From: Hexactinellida sp. DTS-2022
Taxonomy: Eukaryota > Porifera > Hexactinellida
Assembly (NCBI GenBank): GCA_028753945.1
Contig: JAPNXP010000007.1
Span: forward strand, 2,914,001 to 2,978,000
Direction of reading: 5' to 3'
DNA length: 64,000 nucleotides
Below are positions 1-11,639 of the stretch, in pieces. The position numbers and the translations under genes were made by a program. The first letter of the stretch is position 1. Each line of letters starts with the position of its first letter. The notes beneath the pieces were generated by a model. That model saw only the letters and a program-made list of their open reading frames with translations, had not been told where the DNA came from and searched no databases.

Positions 1-60
1 ATATGTATATATATACTACGTCTATGAACATACAATAAACAACTATCAATTCTTTCTTTT

Positions 61-966
61 ATGGCACTCGCTTTTCTACTTGATCTCGTTCTTTCACAAA
101 GTTTGTCACGACAGAGAGTATTTCGTGATAGACTCAACCAAATTGATGTTTATAATGATACAGAATTTATCGCGCGTTACAGAGTTACTAAATATATGTT
201 CGTTCAGCTGCAAGAAAAAGTTGTAACGTTCCTTCATCGATCAACCATTCGATCACATTCCATTCCAGCTCCCACACAATTAGCTGTCACATTACAATCT
301 CTCGCCACCGGTTCATTTCAAACGGTTGTCGCAACTTCACATGGGATATCCCAGCCTTCTGTTTCCCGATGTATCCGTACAGTGACAGATGCCCTTGTTT
401 TTTTGCCCGAGATTATATAGTTTTCCCAAATCAAATAGATCAATTACGAATACAGCAAATTTTTTTGGAATTAAATGGCTTTCCACTTGTACTCGGACGT
501 ATTGATAGCCACATGTACCTATTTTAGCACCTCCCTATAACGAAGATCTATTTGTCAACAGGAAAAACTTTAACTCCTTCAATGTCCAAGCAATACGCGA
601 TACCGATTTAAATTTATTGATATCGTCGCCAAATGGCCTGGGTGCACTCATGATTCCTTTATTTGGAGGCAGTCTGGTATCAATCGAAGGATTGCTAGTG
701 GAGATATACCCACTGTCAAAGGAAGGTTCCTCGGCGATAGTGGGTATCCACTACGGCCTAACCTCCTTACACCAATAATTTCTCCAATCACGCCAGGAGA
801 GAGGCGCTATAATAGAGCTTTTCTGAATTCTCGAAAAACTATTGAATGCGCTTTTGGAGTTTGGAAGAGTAGATGGCGATCTATGGACAAAACTGGAGGG
901 ACTCTCTGTTACACCCCGGAGAGAGTTTGTCGATTAGTAGTACATAGCTACAATGTTGCTGCATAA
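61..966 (+). pseudogene. PIF/Harbinger transposase (HARBI1-like), frameshifted
   Basis: Degenerate DDE nuclease of the PIF/Harbinger superfamily, which cuts and joins transposon ends. The 119-residue first segment (61-420) has the family's N-terminal helical region, including a GSFQTVVATSHGISQPSVSR-type helix-turn-helix. The frame shifts in a T run near 392-398 (the next frame continues through the FPNQI block and GRIDSHM, the first catalytic Asp), again near 510 and again near 620. The last open segment (about 622-966) carries AKWPG, HDSFI, GDSGYP (second Asp region) and TIECAFGVWK (catalytic Glu), so all key blocks survive in pieces. It converges on a Myb-like gene at 1198-1978, the usual two-gene Harbinger plan. 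The protein cannot be made intact. The left end of the element may lie outside the window. Confidence 0.88.
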
Positions 967-1197
967 TTTTTGCATCGATCATAGGCTACAATGGCAGATA
1001 GATACAAACGAGCAAGAAGATCCTATTGTAGAAGATACTGTTGCAGAAGATAGTTACCCGGGTGATACATCAACAACTAATGGAAGTATTGTTCGCCAGT
1101 CAGTCATTACAGATTATCTTGATTAATTATTAAGTTTTATATAGTATAAACCTACAATAATTATTGATATACATTCTGTATAGTATAAACATTAAGA

Positions 1198-1978
1198 TTA
1201 TAAATTAATCATTAGTTTGAAAATGATGAGGGTGCGGAGGAACGAAGGAGTTAAAATACCCGTGAGGATTAGGGGGAGGTGGTAGTGTAGTGTGGAAGGA
1301 GCAGTTTGAAAAGGTGGTAAAGTAGGCTGTAAAGTAGGCTGTATTTGGCTAAAATTGTTGGAGAGCATCCTATTTTGATTAGATACTACAGCTTCTAAGA
1401 GATCAACCACTCGATCCAACTTGCTATCTATACTTTTCAATACAACCAGCTTCTCCTGTTCACTTTGCAAAATAACATTCTTTACCGAGTGAGTTAAAGC
1501 AACATCATCGTCGAAGAATTTTCTTTTTCGACGTGGTTTGATGTCTCTATCTGTTGCACTGCCGATGGACATCTCAGATTCACTCAATGGACTGATTGGC
1601 GATAAAAGGGAAAGATCAATGCCACCTTCGAAAAGTTCCTTCCCCTTAATACTTTTGATCTTAAGCTCCATTTCAGATAAATTTCCCTCAGGGGACCCAC
1701 CTCCTGTTTTACGGATGGAGGACAACTTGTCGCTATAATCGGCTTGTGTTTTGCCAAGATGTTAGACCACTTCTTAGATACATCATCTTTGGTCCTAACT
1801 GTTCCATGAGCCAGAGTGAAGCTTTTGGGCGATATCTTCCTAGATGTTAACTTTCTCTTCACTGGTGAGAGAAGAACTTCGAGCACCGAAGAGATTTGGC
1901 TTATTCTCTTGAACTAAGTCAATTAGTAATGCTATCTCCTCGGCGGAAAAATTCTTGGCACGAATTTTCAAAGACATC
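1198..1978 (-). pseudogene. Harbinger second gene: Myb/SANT-like DNA-binding protein, degenerate
   Basis: Read on the minus strand from an ATG at 1978, the sequence gives a Myb/SANT-like (trihelix) domain: RAKNFSAEEIALLIDLV, then TSEEKVNI, a stop where a Trp codon is expected (TAG), EDIAQKLHSGSWNS, a frameshift, and DDVSKKWSNILAKHK. A 175-codon open segment (1725-1198) follows with a basic patch (KPRRKRKFF) and a helical stretch rich in Leu, Val and Asp (residues about 85-115). In PIF/Harbinger elements a Myb-like partner helps the transposase into the nucleus and onto the ends. The gene is convergent with the HARBI1-like relic. At least one nonsense change and one frameshift make it inactive. 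Confidence 0.75.
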
Positions 1979-2318
1979 GGAAGTGACAGAATGCAACAAT
2001 TATTGTAAGTTGGGATAAAATTATTTACTCTTTAGCATCGAAAATTAATTATTTATAGATTTTCCATTTCAGGATTCAAATCTTGTCATCCTGACGAAGT
2101 ATTGCGATTGATTGCAAAACAATACTATCGCAATATCCACGCAATTATACATGTATTATTAATAATCCTAGTCCAACCATGATTTTAAAATAATTATGTG
2201 GAAGTCACTTCATTATATTCTTATTTTAAGTGTTACTATGTTGGGAGATAGTACGAATTGTTACAAAGCTCTAAAATTATATTTATTGATGCCATCATAT
2301 CAAAAAGGAGCGAATAAT

Positions 2319-2527
2319 CAAGTTAAGTCTGCTTCGGACTGGACTTAACTTTTACTAAGTTTTTACAGTAAACTAAGCAAAAACTTAGTTTTAGTTTAAG
2401 TTTAAGCAAAGCTAAGTTTGAGACGAAAACTTAAACTTAAACTTAGTTTAAACTTAGTTTTGTAGCAAAAACTAAGTTTTTCTTAGTTTAAGTTTAAGTT
2501 TAAGAAGTTTAGTGAATAACCCCCCTG
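2319..2527. repeat. Harbinger subterminal AAGTTTAAG array and right terminus
   Basis: About 200 bp made of alternating direct and inverted copies of an AAGTTTAAG / CTTAAACTT motif, ending in TTTAGTGAATAACCCCCC. It lies just beyond the Myb-like gene and is read as the right subterminal region of the Harbinger element. Similar ends occur at 50238-50335 and 51890-51945. The left terminus and the 3-bp TSD are not visible. Confidence 0.6.
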
Positions 2528-2757
2528 GACGATATATAATTCATACATACCACACAGTGCTAATGTTACAAATGTTCGATTCATTCTTTCTATTATAATT
2601 ATTCTGTCTGTAATAGGTACTTCTCTAAAGAAGGATGATAAGATCATCTATACCAACATGCCCAAACTAAAACACATGTCCAAACTAAAACACAAGCCCA
2701 AAAAAAGATGCAAACGAAACATATAGGGCCTTACACGGTACAAAGTAACAGAAAACA

Positions 2758-3988
2758 ATGTCACAATTACTAAACAGACTTAGGAGCCAAGAAGGACAAA
2801 AACATTCCAATCCATATCACAAGACCTTACTTCGAAAGAACTCTATTCCCAAGAATACTAAGAAGAAAGTAAGCCTCGATACTACCATCGGAATCAACAC
2901 CTCACAGGTAAATTCAATATGATTGAGTTCTTATTTAAAAGATAAAATAGTGTTAATACTAAAATATTCCTTTTTTAGATGTACCAGAATCTCTTCGGAT
3001 TTTCTATGGAATCTATATTTCAACACCTTAATAACTTAAAAGTAAGCTTCCCGTTTTCACATCTATAGTCTAATTCATTGAGTGTAATCTATATTGACAC
3101 TCATTGTTATTTTCGCTTTACATCTTCACTTGACGTCAATCCAGAATATTTGTAACATTCCGTAATATTTTTCTTACAATGTTGTCATTTGAGGAAATCC
3201 TAAAGCAGAATATACGTGGGCAGACCTTCATGACTCCTCTACATGAAGAGCTGGACCACTTGTTATACAAAGCGAACAGCTACACTCCCAACACGATGTT
3301 ATTCGAGTATTTGGATGGTGGAAAAGAAGAGGAAGTTGTAAGTTAATTAACAATGATTCATACGAAAACTACAAATTATCATTTTACCCATTTATTGTAG
3401 AAGAGAGATATTATGGAGATTATACTCGGATGGACAACAGATCTCTACCCCAGCTATACAGATACCCAACGTGCTAGATACACACACAAAGTACTGTATT
3501 TCTTGGTAAGTTAATTTAATCTAACAATATACTCATACAACTCATTTAAATTTAAATTAGTATGTTTGTTTAGTATATCAAAGCAAGTTGTGACATTAAA
3601 ATCATTCATATATTTATTAAATTGTAAACAAATTAATATTTTAGGGAAGCAGTATCCAAACACAATGCTATGGGAATCATTTCACGACGCAGTTCCGCTT
3701 CGTAATCCCTACGACACACCGATGGACCCAAGGATCACAGTGATAGATGAAAATTGGCAGCGAAGTAAATGTGATATGTTGGGGATATCATTTGAATCCG
3801 TTTGCAGACAACCATTTAATAGCGTTGGGAAGTTACTTAGCGATTTTGAACCTTGCGAAGAGGAACATATCGAAGGAAATGGTAATTGTCTATTTCGATG
3901 CATATCCAAATTAATTACTGGGAGTGAAAACAGCCACCAACATCTTCGTTCCATCATCTCACGCTTTATCGTCAGCCCAGATAATTGA
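2758..3988 (+). pseudogene. OTU-like cysteine protease gene, five exons, C-terminus missing
   Basis: Five exon-like blocks with GT-AG borders: 2758-2907, 2979-3041, 3194-3337, 3401-3505 and 3645-3988. The first four join in phase 0 and stay open. The last carries the start of an OTU (ovarian-tumour deubiquitinase) domain: EGNGNCLFRCISKLITGSE followed by HQHLRS, so the catalytic Cys of GNCLFR is present. The expected Asp before it is Asn-like. The last exon enters one base out of phase with exon 4 and stops before the catalytic His segment. OTU genes of this type are common as stand-alone or TE-linked genes in invertebrates. An open segment at 4421-4615 could be a remnant of the C-terminal part but was not recognised. 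Host gene or TE passenger cannot be decided here. Confidence 0.6.
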
Positions 3989-4219
3989 AACGTGACGTGC
4001 AACGGCATATCCCCAGTAGCGAAAGACGAGCTGTTATCTACGATCTACGATGCAAAAGACTGACGAATAGTATGTAGGTAAATTATCTGTGGAATCAAGT
4101 GAGTTAACATTTTTAATTATCCACTAATATACTTTATACTAAGTAATTAATTAGCTTCTATTTAGTAAGTCCACCATACATGATATAACTTTGTTACATC
4201 GTGTGATAATTATTAAGTA

Positions 4220-4317
4220 CAGTGAACTTCCGTTATAACGAAGTCCGGACATCGATTTCATATTTGTATAAATCAAATTTGTTATAAGCCGATTTATAGC
4301 CGACTTGGAGTTCACTG
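4220..4317. mobile_element. 98-bp pogo-like MITE with TA flanks
   Basis: Starts CAGTGAACTTCCGTTATAACG and ends with its inverse, CTTGGAGTTCACTG. It is flanked by TA on both sides (4218-4219 and 4318-4319). The CAGT-GAAC...TATAACG terminus and TA duplication are typical of pogo/Tigger (Tc1-mariner) elements. It has no coding capacity. Confidence 0.75.
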
Positions 4318-4619
4318 TAATAGTGTTTATTTTCATAGTTTGAGTAATTCACTGTAACTTAACCTATTTTCCTTTGAGTGTCTTTTTGTACACTGGGAAC
4401 CGCATTATCAGGGCCCATCAATGCGATGCTCATTCTGTTATGTCGTTACACACATACGAACGAAGGCTAATTTAATTAAAAAATGGGGCCGTAGAATGGA
4501 TAAAGATATGCGGTTTCCACTGTATGAATTGAGAGCAAAGGGCGGCTGTGTGGGGAAAAAGAGGAGGGCCCTAAAAAGTAATTGCCTAATGCAATCAAAA
4601 CTGATTAAAAAATAGTTTA

Positions 4620-5375
4620 CCTTTTATTTATCTTGTAAATATATGCACGTATATCTCTTTCTAGACATTCTCCTCGTTTAAGTATGATACATTTAGAAAG
4701 AAGTTAATCGTTGTGATTATTTCTTTAAACAAATTAAATTGGTAGGATAGTAATCATAAGTCGTAAGAAATCAATGAATATATCATTGAAATCCAGGAGA
4801 AATAATATGGTTTAAATGTTACTGTTTATGGAACGTACCTTGTGTATCCGCGTGCACACCAGAACTTTCCATAAACTGCAACATAAACATTTAAGAAAAA
4901 ATGGTTTTATTTCTCAACAACAAATTTTGTTTCTATTATTTGTTAATCGACGTATTAATCGTAATCAGATAAGGTAGTGTTGGATATTGACGCAAATGAC
5001 AGTGTGTACTATAATTTCGTATGTTGGCAATCAAAGTTAATAACTACAAGTAATAGCTAACAAACCTAACTAATTTATATGTTACTACTTTATTTACTAC
5101 AATTTTATTTTCGAAAGTGAGAAGGGGAGAGGAGGGAGATGGAGGAGAGTGTGTGCCTTTGTGCCTAATCAGGGACTGAGGTTATGTGTGTGCCCTTTGT
5201 GCCTTTATCAGGGACTGAGGTTATGCGTGTGTCGATTGTGCTCTTTATGATAACCTTCCGGTAAGGATTGGGGCCTTTGCGAGAGATACAGTAGCGCTAT
5301 TTACGGGCTTAAGTGTCTCGATAGTTCGTTTCGAAATAGGTGGGTTGCAGAAGGGGAGATTTTTACTCTACGAGG
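4620..5375. other. No gene recognised; short tandem duplication at 5150-5245
   Basis: AT-rich sequence without a convincing reading frame. At 5150-5245 a unit of about 47 bp (GTGTGTGCC...TTTGTGCCT...ATCAGGGACTGAGGTTATG) occurs twice in tandem with a partial third copy. Confidence 0.5.
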
Positions 5376-5451
5376 ATTATTGTGGGGGAGCAAGAGCAGA
5401 AGCAGGAGCAGAAGCAGGAGCAGGAGCTGGAGCTGGAGATGGAGCTGGAGC

Positions 5452-6172
5452 CAGGGGCGCCGCGGCCATTCAACAGATCGGGTGTAGACCGAATTTTTTA
5501 GGGTGGCGCCCCCAAAAGGCGACCCTAATAGGCGTCTCAAATACAGTGGCGTATCCAGGGGGGGATTTGGGTTTTCAAACACACCCCTCATAAATGGGTT
5601 CCAAAAGGGATATGTTGTTATTTATAATCCTATTTTCCTTAATAGGGATATGTTGATATTTATAATACGATTTTCCTGAATAGTATTCATAAAATTATGT
5701 AACAAAGTTATCATGTTATCTAAACATAGACATCTAAACACCTAAACATCTAAATATCTTTGGTACAACTCATCCTACTATGTGACAAGAATAGCTGTAC
5801 TTCGATGTTTGAGTGTCTAATATTCAAATAAATTTCTGGGGGCTAGACCCCCAGACCTCCCCTTACCGTCGCTCGCTCTAGAACACCCCCTCACGATAAT
5901 CCTGTACAGGCTTTCATCCAGGCAAAATTTCCCGCGCGCCTAGATAAAGATTGAGCTCGCTCACACGCGCATAAAATGCTCAATTTGTATTACGTCTATG
6001 GGAGCATCTCTCGATTTTCAAGCGCCTAGAAAAGTTTTCTTTTGAAATTACGCCTGGAGGGGCGTCGCATACGCCTGGATGAAACCCTGATCCTGTATAC
6101 GCCACTGCAATAGGTGGGCGCGCCTAAAAGGCGCCCCTACCCGGTGGACTGAGGGGCGCCGCGCCGCCCCTG
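5452..6172. mobile_element. hAT-type MITE with GC-rich ends, 8-bp TSD
   Basis: Terminal inverted repeats (TIRs) CAGGGGCGCCGCGGC and GCCGCGCCGCCCCTG. The 8 bp on each side, GCTGGAGC (5444-5451 and 6173-6180), are identical, although the repetitive target makes this less telling than usual. It contains a second, nested MITE at 5544-6107. Confidence 0.75.
5544..6107. mobile_element. hAT MITE nested inside the 5452-6172 MITE
   Basis: Ends CAGTGGCGTATCCAGG and CCTGTATACGCCACTG are inverted copies over about 11 bp. The interior (GCGCGCCTAGAT, GTCTATGGGAGCATCTCTCG, ACGCCTGGA) is shared with the hAT MITE at 62031-63006, so the two belong to one family. It has no coding capacity. Confidence 0.75.
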
Positions 6173-6903
6173 GCTGGAGCTGGAGCTGGAGCTGGAGCTG
6201 GAGCTGGAGCTGGAGCAGTAGGAGCAGTAGGACAATAGGAGAAGCAGGAGCAGCAGGATCAATAGGAGCTGGAGCAGCAGGAGCAGGAGCTGGAGCAGTA
6301 GGAGCAGTAGGAGAAGGAGCAGCAGGAGGAGCAGGAGGATGATTTTAAATTTAGTTTATCAATTTAGTATTATGTTTCATTTAAATTAATCTAGAATATT
6401 TATTTTATTTGTTTGTAATAGTTGTATTTGTATATATTTAATTAAAGTTGTGTCCCTGCAATTGTTAGTATTATAACCATTTGAAGAATTGGGAAATTAT
6501 TAGATTAGGAAAAACAAGTCAGATCAGATATACACTGGAAATTGGGTTACTGGTGTAACTTGCCTTAGTTATCAGTAAATTAAGTTAATTAATTAAAAAG
6601 GGATAAATAGTGCGGTTAGAATATAATATAGAGTGAAAGACGTTCAAAACAGGTATTCAAGTCAGAAATTGATATATACCAGCGTCTCAAAACAATATAT
6701 ATTAGCACATCTATGTCTTGATGGTTTATCTATACCATCGTCTCAAAATTGTAAGAATCTTAAATTCATTATAAAAAGTTAAAATAAGCCAAAAATTCCT
6801 TGATAGTGTCCCAAAATATCACTGTATAATTTCTAATAGCCATCCATGGTTTGATAATATAATGTCTCAGAATCTCACGCGTCTCAAAATATCATGCAAC
6901 AGG

Positions 6904-6928
6904 CCTTATATAACGTAGGTCACGGATC
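6904..6928. repeat. Lone P-like terminal fragment
   Basis: The motif AGGCCTTATATAACGTAGGT followed by CACG matches the right terminus of the P-like palindrome at 53887-54962 almost exactly. No partner end was found nearby, so it looks like a solo end or fragment. Confidence 0.5.
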
Positions 6929-6956
6929 AACGTAAATTGTGTAACAAATTTAGCAA

Positions 6957-7467
6957 GGTTGAAACCGCTCGAACCGAATATCAGTATTCATGAATAGTTT
7001 CCCTACAGAATACGAATACTTTTATTTGGTTGAGTAACCGAATACGAATACTGATAATATTCGGTTACGCCAACTGAATACGAACACTGATAATATTCGG
7101 TTACGTCAACCGAATACAAAAACTGATAATATTTGGTACGACTACCGAATACCAGGGAATTATCCAAGTGAGCGAGACGCTCTTTTGGAGTAAGATTTAC
7201 GAAAAATATTAATTAGGAGCGCGAAAAATAGGAATCTTTTCCTATACCGCAACATTAATTTTTGATTTAGGCGTATTTACAAATGTCTGTATTATTCACT
7301 GCCGAATACAAATACTGATAATATTCGGTCGGGAGACCGAATATCGAACAGTGACATCAGGTTGGCAACCGAATAGAAAATACTGATATCAGGTTGGCAA
7401 CCAAATATCAACTATTCGGCAAATAATATTCGGTTCAACCAAATATATCAGTATTCGGTTTCAACCT
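6957..7467. mobile_element. Inverted-repeat element built from CGAATACTGATAATATTCGG units
   Basis: Ends GGTTGAAACC and GGTTTCAACC are inverted. The inside is a string of about eight imperfect palindromic units of roughly 40 bp based on ACCGAATAC...GATAATATTCGGT. A small related fragment sits at 46797-46865. There is no coding sequence and the superfamily is not assigned. Confidence 0.55.
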
Positions 7468-7708
7468 GAAATTTAGGTATCACTCGTCCAAATTTTAACA
7501 CTGTATTTCTTCCCCAAGTCACGCAATAGAAACGCTGGAATGCGACCACGTTCCAACTAATTTCATGTCTAGTCTATCGAGTGACACCTACTTTTCCTCA
7601 GCTATTGATTCTAAGTTTAACTATGCACATATCAAATTACTAATGCTCATTATAAACAATTAGGTTTATTTTGGAAAAAATAGTTCTACATAAACTTTGA
7701 CAATTTTC

Positions 7709-7895
7709 TATAGGTGGCATAGGCGCCAAGTTTGGGTTTTCTTTTTTTGGGGGGTCGGTCACTGGGAGCGACCTCCCGAACCTCTCGGTGGATTTAATTT
7801 TTATATGAAAGTGGTACTTTGATCGACCAAGTGATGATAGAGGGTGAGAATCACGTGTGTTTACTCAATATATCCAGGTTTTGTTTCTGAAATAA
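7709..7895. repeat. Dispersed repeat, second copy at 59555-59730
   Basis: About 150 bp (GTCACTGGGAGCGACCTCC ... GATCGACCAAG ... ATATATCCAG) is found again at 59580-59730 with only scattered mismatches. The GCATAGGCGCC start resembles the TIR of the MITE at 10967-11632, so it may be a fragment of a related element. Confidence 0.6.
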
Positions 7896-7904
7896 ATCTA
7901 ATTA

Positions 7905-8164
7905 CCGTATTTACTCGAATAGTAGCCTAGGCGATTATTGTTTTTTACTCCATTTTTGGACCAATAATTTGGAGCAATTTTCTAGAATAGCACATTTTAT
8001 TACAATTTATTTATGATAATCGGTTGATAATCGTATTGTGAGTTATATTAGATATAAATGTTTACTTCGGGTAGCAGTAATAAATTTTTATTTGCTACTT
8101 TAGGGGGGCGATTATTGGAGGTAGGCGATTATTCGAATAGAGGCTACTATTCGAATAAATACGG
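7905..8164. mobile_element. 260-bp MITE, TIR CCGTATTTACTCGAATAGTA, TA flanks
   Basis: Ends CCGTATTTACTCGAATAGTA and TACTATTCGAATAAATACGG are inverted copies over about 25 bp with one mismatch. Both sides are flanked by TA (7903-7904, 8165-8166), consistent with a Tc1-mariner/pogo-type element. It is non-coding. Confidence 0.75.
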
Positions 8165-8269
8165 TATATTTAGCAAAATTCCCAGTCTCCCCAAGTGGCC
8201 CCCCATCTATGATTATATTTTGCTAAACTTGACGCCTATGATAGGTGGGACAACATACATCTCCTAAAT

Positions 8270-10960
8270 ACATTTCGGAGCACCTTGCTTAACAGATAAG
8301 CCAAAACAGCTAAAAAGCCAAAAGGATGGCTTGTATTTTACAGCGAATCCTTTACGGTTGCAAGGTAATAATGTAGAAAACAAAACTAAAAACTATGAGG
8401 AACACTGGTAGTAAATTATGAACAGAATAACGTGAAAGATATTTCTATGATATGAAATTACACGGATATAGTACCTAGGTAAGGCATGATCAATACTAAA
8501 CTGACCAAAAAAACTATCGAGGTTAATGTTGTTTCTGATGCTATTGTAGTAGGGTAGTACTTATCACCTTATACTATAAAAGTTTCAACTAATTGGACCT
8601 TAAGTTTTGGTGTGGTAGCAAAATCAAATTCAGATTTTTGTGAAATTTTGTCGCGAGTTTATATAAAAGCCAAACTAATCTGCCCTAGCTAAAACGCAAA
8701 TGCAACAGGAAATGGGAGAAATCACATTGAATAGTAAGTATGCATATGTATAGTCGAGTAGAATTACCATAATAGAATTGATTTGCGTCACATAGTTTGT
8801 TCTCAAGAGTCGATTTGTAGGGTCACTATTAAATTTCGTGTACAAAGTGGAGAGTAGAATATTGATAGTTGGTTTTTCGCTGACATGAATCATTCTATTT
8901 GGTCAAACACGATGAGTAATAATCAGAATCAATTGTCAATATAAATAGTATTGTTGGGAGTAAACCTATTTTTTAAATCTACATAATCTGGGGACCACAC
9001 ATGGGGGGGATGAACCAAATATTTTCACCAAATTGGATGATTTCGTCATTTTTTACTTTTTTTGAAAAAATCAAAGTGTTAAATGTAGGTTCACCCCCTG
9101 AATGTGGTTATCAATTCGTATAGGCTTTATATACGTATAATCTATTTCAATTCTAGAAGCCTTGAATGTTAAGGCGATATTTATAAGCTTAAACAAAATC
9201 TGTATCATTGGAATTTGGAACTAACTGTGTTCGGACAAATCATATTTTGTAGATATAGTGCTGAAATATATCTCGGGATCCGTGGGAAAAGATATTAAGT
9301 CTTTTAATTGAAGGTAACCACAATAGGGTAAATTTAAGATATCTTTCAAAGGCGCGAAAAGACGCGAAGTGGGTCACCAAATGACTTGTAACAATATATA
9401 TATAAGGATTTTAAGGATTTTTGAAAAATTATATCAGGTTCAAGAAATATAATCAATAATCATGGGAGAACAATAAATTTTTGTTAACAAACCTTAAATA
9501 TACATAATTTATGACTCTGACATCATTAATCGATTAGAACTTCTTTTAGGAGACTACATATGACATTTTTGATATTGCCATTCAGTATACAGCTACCGAT
9601 AACCTATATGTCAATAATACGTCATTAGAGTCTAACTAGCACAGTTTTCCTAATCCACTTACACCCTTGAAAATACCCACAGTGGAGTGTATATAAATTG
9701 TGTTATGGAGAAACAAGGACATGCAAGGGGAAAAATAACTCGGGGTGGAAAAAAAACTAATTCCACTGTACAATTCTCATATGCATATTAGGGAAGTACG
9801 AGTATAATCGTCTCGAAGAGGCCTTTATTGTTCCATTGGCAGGTCATAGGCAGCAATAACACTGTGGATCTTAAAACGGGGACAAATTACAAAAAGTCAA
9901 TTGACAGCCAAGATCAGATCAAGATAGAATAATTACAATCTCTTGCTTCTCTAATTCCTGTTATACAATCAGAATGTAATTCAATATAGACAAAGTATTT
10001 GGGAAAATGCTGTTAGAAAGATGGGATGCTTTCTGCAAGAATTTTAAAAATCTTATGAAGAATGCAACAAAAGATAACTCAAGGTTTTATACAATCTATT
10101 CAGAATGAAGCTAAAATCGCGATCGAGGCAGAATTTGATCAATTGAATTTGAAACCATCAAAATATTCCATTAAAGATCAACAAAATACCATTTATATTT
10201 AATACCAAGTACGAAACTCCACATACTTCTTACTTCGTGTAAACGCGGAAAGACCTGATTTACAACATCTAGGTCTCGGATAATTTACAGAATCCGTACG
10301 TGAATAATCTCATGATTCTCATCGTTGATTGAAGAAAGTAGTAGTTCGTTTTAACGTGGAAATAAAGTGCTAAGAGTTGTAATTTAATTAAACGGTGAAA
10401 TATAGGATACTTATTATAAGAAATTAATGCTCCATTAAATTAAAGTTAGGGAAATTAATGCGAATTATAGCAAAACATTTTCAAAATAATCAAAATTAGT
10501 GCGATTGAGGGAAGAACAATCTTGGATACATTAAATTAACGCGAATAAGTATTATAAAAGTAACAAAGATCATTAAATTCCTTATTAATACCTCTTCTCA
10601 CAAAATAGGCACACCGGAAAATATGTAGCTTGCAATTTTGAAACCATTGTATAACTGTGCTGGGAATACAACAGTGCAAATTAGAACTACTGGAGCATAA
10701 GTACAAAAAGATTGATAAGTTGGACCTAACTAATCAATAACCAATAGTTTCGGTTTGATATGAGGAATTTAGTGGGAAATCTTAAATACATTCACTATCA
10801 AAATTTTCAACTGTGAAGATGTTGTATGTGGCGCAATACGTCACGAAGAGGCCGAACAAGCGAAGCGCACCATCATATCTATCTTCAACATTAAGAAACA
10901 ATTTATCTGAACGTATTTATCTATATGTAATTAAATCTTGATGGGACGAAAAGAGAAGAC
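8270..10960. other. No gene recognised; one small MITE at 8994-9108
   Basis: AT-rich sequence with only short, uninformative open frames. At 8994-9108 the termini ACCACACATGGGGG...TGAACC and GGTTCACCCCCTGAATGTGGT are inverted and enclose about 75 bp, which fits a tiny MITE. Nothing else could be assigned. Confidence 0.5.
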
Positions 10961-10966
10961 ACCTGG

Positions 10967-11632
10967 GCATAGGCGCCGAAAGTGGGGGGGTCAGGGGGGG
11001 TTACACCCTCCCTGGTTTTTGTCAGGGAGGGTTTCACCCCCCCTGGCTGAGGAAAGAGTCAGGAAGGGTATACCCCTCCTGGTTGGTTAGGCAGGGAATA
11101 TTAGACATTTTCTTTATTGTTAAAGTAGAAAACATACACGTAAACCCATAGAAAAATTATAATTCCATAAGGAGTCCTTCTAAATACATTGGATTATTAA
11201 TATATGTATACAATTATGCCCGTCAACATAATGATTTTCAGCCACCATAGCAGTGGCGAAACAGGGGGGTGCGCTAGGGGGGGCGCGTTCCCCCCCCCCC
11301 GTAAATTGAAGGGAGGCAACATTATTGGTACGGGGTTACCGTTCCCTCTGGATAAAAAATACAATATTCAATATAATTTAGCACAATAAAATATACGTAT
11401 AATTCATTCAAAACAAATTGATATCAGGGTATCTCGCAGTCCATTTTTTTATGGGGGGCTTGCCCCCAGAACCCCCCAAGAATTGCTCGCAACACTCGCT
11501 CCGCGCCCCCCAACTTTAATCTTATACTTGTAAACTTTGCGACAATGCGCCATAGGAATCGTTTTTTTGACCTTTCACATTTAAATGTAAAGTTACACCC
11601 CCCCTGGCGCTGGAGAGTTTCGGCGCCTATGC
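10967..11632. mobile_element. 666-bp MITE, TIR GCATAGGCGCCGAAA, 6-bp flanking repeat
   Basis: Perfect 15-bp TIRs GCATAGGCGCCGAAA / TTTCGGCGCCTATGC. ACCTGG lies directly outside both ends (10961-10966, 11633-11638). The interior has C-rich tracts and a further hAT-type start (CAGTGGCGAAACAGGGG) at 11251, so it is probably nested. Open frames across it are not coding. Confidence 0.7.
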
Positions 11633-11639
11633 ACCTGGG

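Larger units (their letters stand above)
5380..6345. repeat. GGAGCT/GGAGCA hexanucleotide repeat split by a nested hAT MITE
   Basis: Low-complexity (GGAGCT)n/(GGAGCA)n tract at about 5385-5451 and 6173-6340. Open frames here give only Ala-Gly/Glu or Leu-Gln repeats and are not treated as genes. A transposon at 5452-6172 interrupts the tract, and the repeat continues in phase on the other side. Confidence 0.85.

Noticed and set aside
4690..4780. Possible HTT exon 4 on the minus strand (YQFNLFKEI-like)
   Set aside because: Frame stops just upstream and there is no donor site where the exon should end.
5301..5593. ORFs with Ala-Gly and Leu-Gln repeats
   Set aside because: They translate the (GGAGCT)n repeat and the adjoining MITE.
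6957..7467. CRISPR-like array of CGAATACTGATAATATTCGG units
   Set aside because: Units are irregular and there are no unique spacers of constant size; the context is a eukaryotic inverted-repeat element.
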